A DNA stretch of 64,000 nt from Dermanyssus gallinae (lineage: Eukaryota > Arthropoda > Arachnida > Mesostigmata > Dermanyssidae): the NCBI GenBank assembly GCA_003439945.1, contig QVRM01004003.1:146001-210000 (forward strand), read 5' to 3'. Position numbers and translations under genes: made by a program. How positions within the stretch are numbered: position 1 is the stretch's first letter; every line of letters starts with the position of its first letter. The notes below the pieces were generated by a model. The model worked only from the letters and a program-made list of their open reading frames with translations. It ran no database searches and was not told the DNA's origin. Of this stretch, positions 11,635 through 23,879 are shown in pieces.

Positions 11635-11932
11635 GAAGAAGATTTTTAGAATTGCCTTCAAAATCAGAACGTCGACGAAGTTAAACGAGAAATATATGTT
11701 ATTACAAAAGGAACGCTATACAGGTATGGGAAAATGTAGGCAGAGTGCGACTTCACTTGGACGCAATGGCAATCGCGGAAGTATGCATTTTTGGCGAGAT
11801 CTTTAGGATAGAATTGCCTGCAGGGTCCCTGATGCAATGCTTACGATGTCACAAATATGGACATAAAGCCACAGAGTGCCAAATACAAGGGTACCCTACC
11901 TGCAGCAAATGTGGTTGTACCCCGCAATGAGA
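11087..11932 (+). pseudogene. Non-LTR retrotransposon ORF1 (gag-like) remnant with CCHC zinc knuckle
   Basis: Three frames in sequence resemble a jockey- or R1-type ORF1. About 11410-11570: FQITGELSKFLPGGKARITT and QGKLVIRLNDPVQTVTAKKL, the RRM-like domain before the knuckles. A (TA)n run (11584-11632) then interrupts. At 11745-11930: LMQCLRCHKYGHKATECQIQ, a C-x2-C-x4-H-x4-C zinc knuckle, followed by the start of a second (CSKCG). In such elements ORF1 binds the RNA and packages it. Broken by the microsatellite, frameshifts and stops. Confidence 0.6.
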
Positions 11933-12170
11933 AAAGTTACGGGGTTAGAAAGATAAACAAAGAAGCGGACTGCCCCGCAAAGTTCCCCCACCCATTGCTC
12001 CCAAATGACCGTCAGATGCAACAAAAAACATAGCTTGGAAATTACGCGTATGAAGTCACAGGCAGGAAAAAGAACAGGGTATCTAATTAATCTTCGTAAA
12101 TCTTTTTATCGCAATCCTAAACATTAAAAAAATTACATCTCTAAGTGGGTGCATTAAAACCCAGTTATTA

Positions 12171-13700
12171 ATGGTGTTTTGTCATCTCTCGAATACGAGA
12201 CTGGGATTGCCCGTTCTGGACGATACTGACAACCCACAGCTATCAGCATTGTCCGAAACTGCCACTACAGACGCCACCTTGGACCATGGAAGTGACTTCA
12301 CCCGGGCACTATATGTACGCACCCACTGTGGCCAAGTTGTGAAATCTTCTAAGGGCCTAAAATTCTACATAAAGCGTAAACAGTCTCCAGCTTCTCGTCA
12401 ACGTCTCCCTACGAGTAATAATCTGGGCCCGAGAAACCACATGGCCACTACATCAAACACCGATAAGCAAATTGATTCGAAGTCATTAGTAGGAGTTCTA
12501 ACATATGCTCGCAGAAGTTGGTACACTACGCAACTTTATTACAAAGCTCGATCTTTAAAGTTGAAACGGTCTTATGATGCTTCCATCACATCATAGTAAT
12601 TGCACGACCTCGCCAAAGAGTTAAAGAAGAACACTAACTAAAATGGTTATAATTAATGAAGCTGAAGCAGGGTTACGAACGCTTCAACGTCTCGCTGATT
12701 TGATCATACTAGCATAATCAACAAGTGGCTTTGTTTTACTAATCATCAAAATTGTGTGCGCCAAGCGGAGGTGAAGTTAGTAGGACGTGATATTCTTCAG
12801 CTGCTCTATCGCTGACGAACACACGGAGTCTGGGCTACACGATGAACATGCGGAGTCTGAGCTACAGAACAAACAATCACTTTTCCGCCCGGCTGCCAAG
12901 AACGCTTGGTTTCTGAAACCATTCGATCTTTACATTTGCAAGTGGGGCTGGCTTGGATGGCCTATGGCCTCGACATTGTCGGGATATGCTCAGGCAGACG
13001 ATTCCTCTCTTAGAGCGTCTACTGAACTAGCTGGGCATTCTTATAGCCATAGTGCTCAATGGCGTCTTGCTACCTGTCTTCTAACCGTATAATTTCAAAC
13101 CCATAGCGTTCGGATTAGCTCTGCATTGAATGGCTTCAAATATCGCGATGACTATGAACAAAGGGGCCATTGCTGCAGCGTTTCACTCCGTCAAATGGGT
13201 ATTGCCATTTCAAGAGAAGCAGAGATTACTGTACACGCGCTTTTCTGGAAACAGAGGGTCCGATAAAAGTACTATTCAAACTACACTTCCAAAACTCGTT
13301 AAACACAATAAGAAAGGACAACATTCGACGAAGTTTAGATGAAAGCTCCACAACTCTATCCGGTGATCTGACACGGCTATAAAGATTTCTCAATCCTTAC
13401 AACAACTTAGAACACTGATATGACCATAAAGTTGCAAACTGGTAGTCAACAAGGAGACCAATTGGGTTTTTTACCAGCTTTGTTTTGCTTTGGCATTCAT
13501 GATCTGGCATGATCTAACGCTGTCCTAGGAGGTCTTACGAATGTGGTGGCGAAGGATTTTCAGACTATATTGAACCTCGAGGAACCGTGAGTGCTGACAC
13601 TCCATGCGGCCACATAATTATTAATAGCCTTTGGAGGTACCCCTCGTGACGAGGCGCAAGTGAACAAGCAATCATGGAAGCACTTTTTGGGATATCTCAA
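12171..13700 (+). pseudogene. Decayed RT element of the same family as the one at 28.2-30.1 kb
   Basis: Frame 12171-12596 carries CGQVVKSSKGLKFYIKRKQ, close to the N-terminal C2H2 finger seen in R2-group proteins (C-x-x-C...GL-x-x-H). From 13130 on, the next frames read CTRAFLETEGPIKVLFKLHF then QNSLNTIRKDN, the counterpart of the RT block LVKLDFQNAFNTIRRD. At about 13441-13500 comes GSQQGDQLGFLPALFCFGIH (RT block 4, QQGDP-like), then LGGLTNVVAKDFQTIL just after where the YLDDG box should be. Many stops and frameshifts; dead copy. Confidence 0.6.
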
Positions 13701-13973
13701 GGTAACTCAACTCAGGGTAACTTAGATGTTTTGGTGGTCGTGAAGGAAGGTAACGATTCGCCCACGACTGACAAGTGTGCACCCGCAGATGGCTCTATGC
13801 CTCTGGAGACACAGTCTTGGTTCACCAAGATTTGTCAACATGCCATGACCAATGAGAGGCTGCTTCGAGGATAAAGTCGACTGGTAGCGCTCCTCACAGG
13901 CCCGTGTGTAGCTAGTTACTGACATTTCCCTGTAACCATCCCAAATTTTAATTAATAATTTAATTAATGACTA

Positions 13974-13980
<7 letters not shown>

Positions 13981-14019
<39 letters not shown>
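13981..14019. repeat. (TA)n microsatellite
   Basis: About 19 TA units after a poly(A) run. Confidence 0.9.
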
Positions 14020-14022
<3 letters not shown>

Positions 14023-14476
14023 TTTCTTTATTCTTGGCTCCTTTTTCCGCTCCAATTAACATTTTCGGCAGCACGATGTATATTCTAAGAATGTAACTTT
14101 TTTAAGGTCTACAGTCTCTTACAGCCACTGAACAACCTGAAGAGGAACACTTCGTACGCTCATAGGCGCAGCCCGGCAAGAAAGCACCACCATTTGCTGA
14201 CTGTAGCCTGCGGAGTCCCGGGGCTTCTTGATGCTGTCACATCCGCAGTTCCCGCGGTTGTCTCCTATGATCTCCTTGCCAACTTTATACTTAAATTTAC
14301 CGATTCTGTTTGCCACGTCCTTACCGACGACGTTTGCAGCCGCTTTGCAGCAATGCGTGAAATTACTGTTGTTAGTTGCTTCTATCGGCGGTCACGGCGA
14401 TGTCAAATAAGCCGGACTTTACGAGGTCCCGTGACTGAGTTCTAAAGCTCGGCTTGAGAGTTGGCTTTTGGAAGGT

Positions 14477-14785
14477 CTAGAATTAAAAACATTTTTTAAG
14501 GAGGTTGTTTTTAATTTTAGACTATCCTCCGTCCCCTACGGGCTTGGAACTTAACCTGAGGTATATCTTCAATGCACCGAGGGCCGGACATGTTAAGATA
14601 TCTAGGGTTTCCCTAACAGTCCTTGTAACAAAATGGCCGCTGACTTTCAGCGGTATGGTTTTTCATCTATTCTCAATGAGGATCGCTCAAAGAAAATTCG
14701 ATCAACAACAGGGATCGAACCGGCGACACCCCGGTAGATGACAACCATGACTAGCGCACTAGTCCCCTAGACCACGCCGCCACCT
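14477..14785 (-). mobile_element. tRNA-derived SINE with terminal hairpin (copy 2, best preserved)
   Basis: On the minus strand the element begins with a roughly 72-base tRNA-like head (about 14781-14710). It contains an A-box-like TGGTCTAGGGG (complement of 14764-14774) and a B box GGTTCGATCCC (complement of 14711-14721), the internal RNA polymerase III promoter. A body of about 180 bases follows. The far end is a stem-loop, with arms at 14477-14491 and 14506-14520. The head does not fold as a clean tRNA, so I call it SINE-derived rather than a tRNA gene. Confidence 0.6.
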
Positions 14786-15541
14786 TTGGAAGGTGGGCAA
14801 CTAATTCGTCACCGAACTAATTCACCTAGAGACATCGCATCTAGCGTATTCGTACACCAAAAGCTTTTGCTTGACATTCTTAAAACGGGACAAGCCGCCA
14901 GAAGCCTTTATTGGGCGAATATTCTAACTGGGTTCATCCGAATAATAATGTGCGACACACACGAGAGTACTGAAAATAATTGAATTTAACGATTTGAAAA
15001 AATCCCATTTCTAGCGTGAATAGGAATCGTATACGAATTTTGGCCATTATGAATGTGCTGTGTGCGACTGTTCAATAATGAATTCGCACGTTCGAGGCCA
15101 TTAACGTATGCGGAACCTTAAATAAAAAAAAATTCTATTAGGAGATAATTGCTTGTCATAAGTAATACTTAGTATGCCCTGTACTTATAATGCTCGCATG
15201 TACCTAAATAATCGTTTTACTTATTCATCGATTATTGTAACACATACTATAATCTAGCTTAGGGTCAACATTTACGGTCCTCACTCGACAGTTTGCTTTA
15301 CTCATACAGATACATGAATAGAATAATCTAGACCGATTTCTTACAGGACTACGCTAAAGCGTTGGGGAGTGAAGTTAAATAAATAAATAATTTAATGTAT
15401 TGTTAGTTATGATGGTGTCATTGATTATAGCGAATTTATTATAAAACCTAAATACATATTCCGTTAGATCATACAACGAGGAGAAAGAGACACAATATTA
15501 CAATTTGTATCCGAATTGTACCAGAGTCAATTAGGAGACAA
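14786..15541. other. No recognisable gene
   Basis: AT-rich intergenic sequence, with no coding or structured signal that I can support. Confidence 0.4.
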
Positions 15542-18500
15542 GTGGCCGAGGCCCTTACCTGTGTACTCTCAGCAGTCTCATCTGATAACGACGTTGAAGC
15601 ATGGTACGGTCTTTTTTCCTTTGCCCCCGTAGTGCTTCGCCTCCCCCGCGCACGCAACGATGCGTTATCTCTTTCAGTCATCATCCGCAACAATCTCCGC
15701 GACTTCTCTCAGAATATGCGCCTGTCAGACGTGATTGCCACTTCGCATCCTTGCACCTCTACTTCTAAACCATTCAAAAATGACACCGTGCGCCAGTCCA
15801 TTATTAAACTATCCGAAGGTGATGTTTCTGGTGCCGCCAGACTTATTGTATCCACCGATACTTTAACGCCGGGCATCGACCGTATAGAGGCCTTGCAACA
15901 GCAACACCCATTAGCTCCCGGGGACTTAGAATGGCCGACACTGACCAGATCCCCTCTGCCCTTTGTCACATCAAAGGAAGATATCCAGGCGGCTATTAAG
16001 AGCTTCTCCAAGAGCTCTGCCGCAGGGTTAGACTTTATAAGACCCCGGTTGTTAATGAACCTTCTTTCCCCGTCCCTCGAAGGCGTCACCGCCAGCCTAC
16101 TCTCCGCGTTGGCAAAGGTTGTAGACATCCTTCTTTGAAGCACCCCACCTCCTTGCCTCCGGCCCTTGATATTTGGCGCAAGACTATTTGCCCTTCAGAA
16201 AAGGACGGTTCGGTACGTCCTATTGCGTGTTCGTCTGCGCTACGCAGGCTCGCCGCGAAGATCGGATGCAACCACAACAAAGACGCCATTTCTCACGCAA
16301 CCGGTGCACACCAATTGGGATTCGCGACGTCGGCCGGAACCGAAGTAGCCATTCACGCAGCCCACATTTCTCGACTCACGCGAACCTCCAGGGGTCTTTG
16401 TAAAGCTCGATTTTAAAAACGCTTTTAACTGTATACGACGCGATCACTTGATAAAGGCCGTCGCATCCTACGCCCCTCATCTATTAAACTACGTCGAACT
16501 GGCATATCGGCACCCTTCCCATCTTGTCCTGCCTAAACATGTGATTTCGTCCGCCACTGGACTGCAGCAGGGAGACCCCTTAGTACCACCTCTGTTTTGT
16601 CTGGGTATCAAGGATCTGGTGGATTCCTTCAGGAGCCCGCTGAACCTCTGGTATCTTGACGATTTTTTTTAGGAGGAAACGTTTGCACAGTAGCCGAAGA
16701 TATTCAACAGGTCCTGGATTTCAGTGTTACACCCGGGCTGAAGTTAAATCCGGCCAAATGCGAGATATGCCTCTTTGACCCTACCCTTGAAGCCCCCGAA
16801 AAACAGTCACTCCGAAACCTCCTGCCTGGCTGCAAGCTAATCGTCAAAGACGATCTGGAGCTACTGGGTGTGCCAATTTGCCCCGAGGGGCTCCCAGCAG
16901 CAATCGAGCGTTGGAGATTGAAACTGGAAAACGCCGCCGCTCGCCTTCCTCTTCTGGGAGCTCATCGGGGACCTTTCTTACTCAGGTCCTCTTTTTCGTC
17001 CTCAAGACTAATCCACCTCCTTCGAGGGGCCGATTTATCTAATCGAACCGACGAGTTGCAAAGGCTCAACGACTTGACACTGTCCACCCTGGAGTCCTTG
17101 CTGAATACATCTCTACCGCCTAACGCGCGAGAACAGGCATTGCTACCCGTTTCAAAAGGGGGCCTCGGGGTACCAAATTTACTGACCCTGGCCGGGCCTG
17201 CTATAGTCTCGTCGATGCTAAGCGCGCAAAACAGGGCAACCCCTCTTTTAGATTCAACGGGAGTCGACCAGTTTAGAAACCGCTTAGCCCATCTTTAAGA
17301 GAACCTTGAAGCGCGCTGTGGGGGTAGGCCTGAAAACGTACTGTCCCAGCGTGACTGGAGTTCCCCTCTGCACGACGAGGTGCAACAACGTCTCTTTAAC
17401 GAAGCTGCCGACGACACAGCCAGAGCTCGCTTAAACGCCGTATCCGCCAAGGATTCAGGGGCCTGGTTACACGCGCTATATATCCAGGCGGCTATTAAGA
17501 GCTTCTCCAAGAGCTCTGCCGCAGGGTTAGACTTTATAAGACCCCGGTTGTTAATGAACCTTCTTTCCCCGTCCCTCGAAGGCGTCACCGCCAGCCTACT
17601 CTCCGCGTTGGCAAAGGTTGTAGACATCCTTCTTTGAAGCACCCCACCTCCTTGTCTCCGGCCCTTGATATTTGGCGCAAGACTATTTGCCCTTCAGAAA
17701 AGGACGGTTCGGTACGTCCTATTGCGTGTTCGTCTGCGCTACGCAGGCTCGCCGCGAAGATCGGATGCAACCACAACAAAGACGCCATTTCTCACGCAAC
17801 CGGTGCACACCAATTGGGATTCGCGACGTCGGCCGGAACCGAAGTAGCCATTCACGCAGCCCACATTTCTCGACTCACGCGAACCTCCAGGGGTCTTTGT
17901 AAAGCTCGATTTTCAAAACGCTTTTTACTGTATACGACGCGATCACTTGATAAAGGCCGTCGCATCCCACGCCCCTCATCTATTAAACTACGTCGAACTG
18001 GCATATCGGCACCCTTCCCATCTTGTCCTGCCTAAACATGTGATTTCGTCCGCCACTGGACTGCAGCAGGGAGACCCCTTAGTACCACCTCTGTTTTGTC
18101 TGGGTATCAAGGATCTGGTGGATTCCTTCAGGAGCCCGCTGAACCTCTGGTATCTTGACGATTTTTTTAGGAGGAAACGTTTGCACAGTAGCCGAAGATA
18201 TTCAACAGGTCCTGGATTTCAGTGTTACACCCGGGCTGGAGTTAAATCCGGCCAAATGCGAGATATGCCTCTTTGGCCCTACCCTTGAAGCCCCCGAAAA
18301 ACAGTCACTCCGAAACCTCCTGCCTGGCTGCAAGCTAATCGTCAAAGACGATCTGGAGCTACTGGGTGTGCCAATTTGCCCCGAGGGGCTCCCAGCAGCA
18401 ATCGAGCGTTGGAGATTGAAACTGGAAAACGCCGCCGCTCGCCTTCCTCTTCTGGGAGCTCATCGGGGACCTTTCTTACTCAGGTTCTCCTTTTCGTCCT

Positions 18501-19650
18501 CAAGACTAATCCACCTCCTTCGAGGGGCCGATTTATCTAATCTAACCGACGAGTTGCAAAGGCTCAACGACTTGACACTGTCCACCCTGGAGTCCTTGCT
18601 GAATACATCTCTACCGCCTAACGCGCGAGAACAGGCATTGCTACCCGTTTCAAAAGGGGGCCTCGGGGTACCAAATTTACTGACCCTGGCCGGGCCTGCT
18701 ATAGTCTCGTCGATGCTAAGCGCGCAAAACAGGGCAACCCCTCTTTTAGATTCAACGGGAGTCGACCAGTTTAGAAACCGCTTAGCCCATCTTCAAGAGA
18801 ACCTTGAAGCGCGCTGTGGGGGTAGGCCTGAAAACGTACTGTCCCAGCGTGACTGGAGTTCCCCTCTGCACGACGAGGTGCAACAACGTCTCTTTAACGA
18901 AGCTGCCGACGACACAGCCAGAGCTCGCTTAAACGCCGTATCCGCCAAGGATTCAGGGGCCTGGTTACACGCGCTTCCCAGTGCCCCCATAGGTACACTT
19001 CTTAATGACGAGTCGATTCGCATAGCAGTAGGCTTACGACTAGGGGCAGACATAGTTAACCCTCATCGGGTCCAATGTGGTCATCGCGTCGATAAACTAG
19101 GACATCACTAGGACTATCGTGCATTATTAGTGCAGGACGACGCTCGAGACATGCCGCTATTAATGAGACCTTTAGCAGAGCCCTTAGGTCGTGCGGTCGT
19201 CCGTGCATTCGTGAACCCCCAAGTCTCTGCGCGGAGGACGGCAAACGTCCAGATGGTATGACACTCACACCATTCGAGCGAGGCAAAATGCTAGTTTGGG
19301 ATGCGACCGTTACCGACTTTTTAGCTCCTTCTATGGTCGGTGGCGGCGCATCCGAAGCTGGTTATGCAGCCCACCTTGCGGAGACTAACAAGTTGAGAAA
19401 ATACTCATCAATCGGCTATCCCCATGAATTTTGCCCTCTCGCGTTTGAAACCCTGGGTGCCCCTGGCGTTCGGACTAAGCAGCTGATCCGCAAAGTTGGG
19501 ACCTTGTCAAACCTGTCATCCGGTGATAACAGGTCATCGTCCTTTTTTAAACAACGCCTGGATCTTGACATACAACGTGGAAACGCTGCCTCCGTTCGGG
19601 GCACACTCCTGAAGTGGTCTCGCCCTGGCCTCATCGAAACGAACACGTGA
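15542..19650 (+). pseudogene. RT/endonuclease retrotransposon (YLDD family) with internal 1.5-kb tandem duplication
   Basis: Frame 15542-16138 covers the region before and into the RT: AWYGLFSFAPVVLRLPRA, RLIVSTDTLTPG, FSKSSAAGLDFIRPRLLMNL. After frameshifts come KDGSVRPIACSSALRRLAAK, the FKNAFN-IRRD Asp box, GLQQGDPLVPPLFCLGI and NLWYLDD. The tail of the second repeat (18155-19111) holds GLELNPAKCEICLF, GGLGVPNLLTLAGPA and a zinc-knuckle-like CGHRVDKLGHH. Frame 19258-19650 ends the protein: DGMTLTPFERGKMLVWDATV, KLRKY, then RLDLDIQRGNAASVRGTLLKWSR. The PD-x-x-DAT-x-K pattern (RPDG just before 19258, in a shifted frame) fits a restriction-like endonuclease. A run of 8 T in copy 1 and 7 T in copy 2 breaks the YLDD box in both. 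Confidence 0.7.
15981..18976. repeat. Tandem direct duplication, unit about 1499 bp
   Basis: Unit 1 is 15981-17479 and unit 2 is 17480 to about 18976. They are nearly identical; differences include T8 versus T7 after the YLDD codons and a TAA in unit 1 at about 17296 where unit 2 has CAA. The junction joins the LHAL codons to the start of the RT segment, so it is a plain duplication of one RT block, not a second insertion. Confidence 0.9.
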
Positions 19651-19741
19651 CAGTCACAATGCGCATTGGCTTAGCTAGTTGATGTGTGTAACATATACCT
19701 AATGTATTATACGGAAAATAAACTTTATATATATATATATA

Positions 19742-19790
<49 letters not shown>

Positions 19791-20430
19791 AAATTTGCAT
19801 CAAAATAATCGGAAACTCACTTTCTATTCAGAGGCATAAACAAAACACACAACTTTGCAATCCAAACGACGGGCTCATACACTATAAAGAGCTAGATACG
19901 TTTGGATAGCAAACACTACATTTAGGAAGCTGTGTGAAATAGTACTCATACCCGTACGCTTGGATTAAGGACAATGAAGTTTAAAAAATGTGAAGACAAT
20001 CTTAATTCCCGGATCGTGTGTGTTGAATATAGTAGCTCAACGCACCCGTTTGAAGGACCTATGTTTTGGAATTAATGGCAACACATATCATAGAGAGTCA
20101 GCATCAAAGGTGCAAAACTATGACGTACACGCTGCGGAGCCGGTTCAGTCCAGCCACACTGATGCATTTGATGGCGCTCAAATGCTTTAAAGTTGCTGAA
20201 ATTACACAGAGCATAGTAACCAGCACATTTTGTCAGCCATGAGCCGCCGATGTAGCAGATTTCCGCTGGAGAATTGATTTATTCACTTAAATCTAGTTTT
20301 ATTGTTAGCTATCCGAACGGTTTGCCCAAAGTCTTAGGTTTATATTTCATGTAATTTTCCTAAAATGACTTGGAAGCATCTAAAGGCCGTGTATCAGATA
20401 TTCCTAATTTATAGTTCATAAATGTTTTTG
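19651..20430. other. No gene; (TA)n microsatellite
   Basis: (TA)n runs at 19724-19740 and 19749-19787 follow the retroelement end and may be its tail. A 66-codon frame at 19990-20190 shows no motif. Confidence 0.4.
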
Positions 20431-20439
20431 AGAAGACTA

Positions 20440-20620
20440 ACTGGAAAATGCGGTACGCGGACATTGCCTCCACGGCAGGCTTTTCATCAGGCGCAAATGT
20501 GGGCCGGTTATATGGGGCTCAACCCACTTAAAACCAGTCATGGTATTTTTCTCCCGAAGTAGGGAAGTGTTGTTAGCATTACAACAAACTATAGAGGGGA
20601 CATTGACAAGGGCGTCGACA
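20440..20620 (-). repeat. Dispersed repeat, related to 23.5-23.66 kb and 55.7-55.87 kb
   Basis: On the minus strand, TGGGTTGAGCCCCATATAAC then CGGCCCACATTTG ... ACCGCATTTTCCAG matches the plus-strand sequences at 55785-55873 and 23590-23670. Three copies in the window make it an interspersed repeat of at least 100 bases. Family unknown. Confidence 0.5.
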
Positions 20621-20929
20621 TACACATGCGAATGACTCGAAGAACACGCTTCATGACAGTCGCAATCATGTATTAGTCTTCAAATGAAGTTGTCACCTTT
20701 GTGACAAGAGTTAATACGCTAAGTGAAGATGGAGGATGGTGCCGCGCAGACTCTGAAGAACTTGGCGCTGGAGTTCTCAGGCGGGGAAATTAGGACAGTA
20801 TGTTCCACTGCGTCTTCCACCGCATTGCTACGGTGGATATATATTAGGCTGGCAGCCTTGCTAATACCGTAGAGGTAGGAGCGAAACTCTCTTTTGCTCC
20901 TGTGAGCACTTGTGTGGAATCGTAGTCTA

Positions 20930-21300
20930 CTCCCCTTCCGGGGAGACCAAGCCATGCCCTTATGTCTGGGAGGAGGGCCTTTGATTGCGCCTCAGGGCTC
21001 TCACTCTGGATGTTGTTCCAATGCGCTTGCCAGCGGCATAGTGTTGCCTGACGATCGACGTCCTTGCTTTGTATCGTACCTTTTCAGAGTAGACACTGTT
21101 TTCGGCTTTGGGATCTCATAGTACGGTGCTAGCCAGCACCACAAACCGCTTCCGTGTTCATCGTTCTGTACGCGTTGAAGCTAGCTACTAGGGGCCAGCC
21201 ATTTAGAAAGTTTCTTCTGCTGGTACTGGAAGTATAGCGCGGAAACGCGACTTCATTGTTGGGCACCATACCCAGGTGGTCCCGACGTGACGTATAGTCG
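20930..21300 (+). pseudogene. Decayed C-terminal scrap of the YLDD/endonuclease retroelement family
   Basis: At about 21195-21290 the frame reads FRKFLLLVLEV, a stop, then RGNATSLLGTIPRWSRRDV. This lines up with the conserved end RLDLDIQRGNAASVRGTLLK-WSR of the 15.5-19.65 kb element. Upstream frames are too decayed to place with confidence. Confidence 0.4.
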
Positions 21301-23500
21301 TCGCGAGAGTAACACCCGATATTGAGCCGCGCTGAACCAACTGTAAATCGGGGTCTTTAATTATTCGACAATTAACGCATCTCGGTTAAGCAAACAAAAT
21401 TCAAGATACGTTATTCCTTCATTTTTAATTCAGCGTTATATTTGTTGTCATAAGCAAACAATTATGTAAAATAAAAAGATACGTTATTATACACGCCAGC
21501 AAAACTGGGCGTCAAAAACAAAGTGGCTTTAATTATATCTGTCAGTGCACCCTGCGTTGATGGAAAACTGCAGCACGTGCTCAGCAGACGTATTCAGGAA
21601 GTACAGCATCGGCAATGTGGCAGAGCTACTGTCGCCCGCATTTATGTGTAGGTTTGAAGACGGTTAAGTGCCAGTCCCACACCTCGATTTAACAAAAGCG
21701 GCGCTCTGCTCCGCCTAAAGGCATCAAGCCATCGTCTTTAAACTATGCCTAATGACGCAGCGAACTCCAGGCTAGTGAAGGAGACAGCTGAGGTGCATTT
21801 TCGATGATTGTGAGTTATACATAAAGATCGTGGTGCTGCGTATGTTGAAAACAGGTTCACCCTAGATCCCTCTGGTATGTGGGGGCAATTGTCCAAATGT
21901 ATGTGGGCTTTTTTGACGCAGACACTCGTTGCATAGTGAAGAAACAACTTTAATCATAAAACGCTCCGGTATTTTGCATAAGTAATGCCAACACGCACTA
22001 CCAAGCACGGTTGTTTTTTGTAGATCAACCAGGTCCAGGCAGCGGTGTTGTATCTGAGTCAGGTACACTAACTACCTGGATGCCATGCCTGGGAAACCTA
22101 CGTCTTACATATGTAGCACCTAAATGAGGCCAACTACTCAGTGTATCAAGTGGGATCAACAAACATGTATAATTACACTCTTCAGGGGTGGTTCTCCTCG
22201 ACCAAGGATGCGATCAAGGAACCGCCAGTGAGCAGTGGGAAAATGAAAAAAAAAGAAAAAAAAAAATAATTTGCGACGTGGCGCCTATACTTATGTATAG
22301 GACAGACTCGGAAAGCCGAGGACGGCAAAAGGACGCCATCACATCGAACCAACTAGTAGCCACATCCAGCAGTAGATATTTCCGTAATTGACCATTTTTC
22401 TAGTAAAACGGCTAAACCGGGTCCAACGTTAGTGGGCTGTTTAAACGTATCCTATGTGCGTTTCAGTATTGTGGTATCCATCGAGGGTCCATTTCAAGTA
22501 GGATGTACAGAATTACCAACAATGACCGACCGAGCAACAGTGTCAAAGAGTTTCAGCCAAGATTAGCTATGGTTCTGGCTCATTGCGCTGGACGGGCTTC
22601 TAAGTAGGTTACAAAGCTATTCTGTTTTAGAATGTAAGTCACGCTAATATAAGTACGTATGCAAATAAATCCAAATTTTCAGCATAAGTATATTGAGGTG
22701 CATTCTCATCACGAGCGGTATTCGAAGATTACTTCGCATCATACTCAGCTATACGTGAGGATCTTTGTGATCACTTAATTTACGTTAGCTCATTTTGAGT
22801 CTAAGAAATACTCAATACGATATGCTGAAAAAATAATTATTTCACGCATAGTCAGTATTAACAATGTGCAAAATTATCATCCCCGTCACTCTATTAATAG
22901 TACGTGCTTATTCAAATACACGTCTATAGGAAGAATAGCATACATTCATATCAGAACATCTGAAATAAAGAATATTTGCCTTTTCAACTTTATCAAAAGC
23001 CAAATTTGTTTTGTTAGACACAAGGTCAAGATAAAGCCAATAATATTCAGGTTCTCACTATTGGATGGACTTTGTTAATCCCGTAACCTTTTGGCACCGG
23101 CATGTTGCAAAGAAATAGGCGCATTAATTGTTATATATATAAACTGATTATTTCTCTGCAACATGGCGGTGCCAAAAAAATATTAGATTCGGTCGGTTTC
23201 TTATAATTGACCTACCGTCAAACGATACTTCAAATGGTTCCAAATCGAGCACAAAAAATCTAACATGTTTTGCTTTAAATATTAGGTGCATGCATTCCAG
23301 ATTTAGGCCACTTATTAGTTAGACTTCATACATGCCCAGCTCATAACTTACACGACCTCACTACGAAAATGACGGAATCAATATCAGGCTGGAACAAAGT
23401 GACCCAAGCTGTTAAGAACATACTGCAAGAGAAGACAAGGGCCTCCCTTCGAGTCCGCTCACGCCTCCCCGAGGCTCCCGGGAACACATCCGCCAGGAGC
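21301..23500. other. No recognisable gene
   Basis: About 2.2 kb of AT-rich sequence. A 70-codon frame at 22866-23078 is compositionally biased (Ile/Lys-rich). No motif, promoter or splice pair was convincing. Confidence 0.4.
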
Positions 23501-23502
23501 AG

Positions 23503-23670
23503 TAGCCTCGCCGCCTCTGACTGTTTGATGTTATGTGCAAGCAGTTCCCAGTCAGCGTGGGAGACGGGGACACGGCTGGTTTTTAGTAGATTGGAGTCCC
23601 ACACTACCGGCCCGCACTTGCAGGAAGCTCCCTTGCTGCGGTGCCTGCGTGTGCAACCGCATTTTCCAGT
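23503..23670 (+). repeat. Dispersed repeat (second copy)
   Basis: Contains GATTGGAGTCCCACACTACC then GGCCCGCACTTGCAGGA ... CCGCATTTTCCAGTTAG, shared with 55785-55873 (+) and, inverted, 20440-20620. Confidence 0.5.
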
Positions 23671-23756
23671 TAGTCCTCTAAAAAAACTTGCCTTAACGAG
23701 CTCTACAGTTCTTATTTTCTACAAATAATCCTGTAACACCCTGTATACAGATAGAT

Positions 23757-23797
23757 AATATATATTTTCCATAAAACTCAGACTATATATATACATA

Positions 23798-23873
<76 letters not shown>

Positions 23874-23877
23874 CTAA
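23757..23877. repeat. (TA)n microsatellite
   Basis: About 110 bases of TA with a few ATG/CAT interruptions, directly left of the GC-rich block. Confidence 0.85.
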
Positions 23878-23879
23878 AA

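Noticed and set aside
14705..14785. tRNA gene on the minus strand
   Set aside because: A and B boxes are present, but acceptor and anticodon stems do not pair well and the sequence continues into a repeated body; called SINE.
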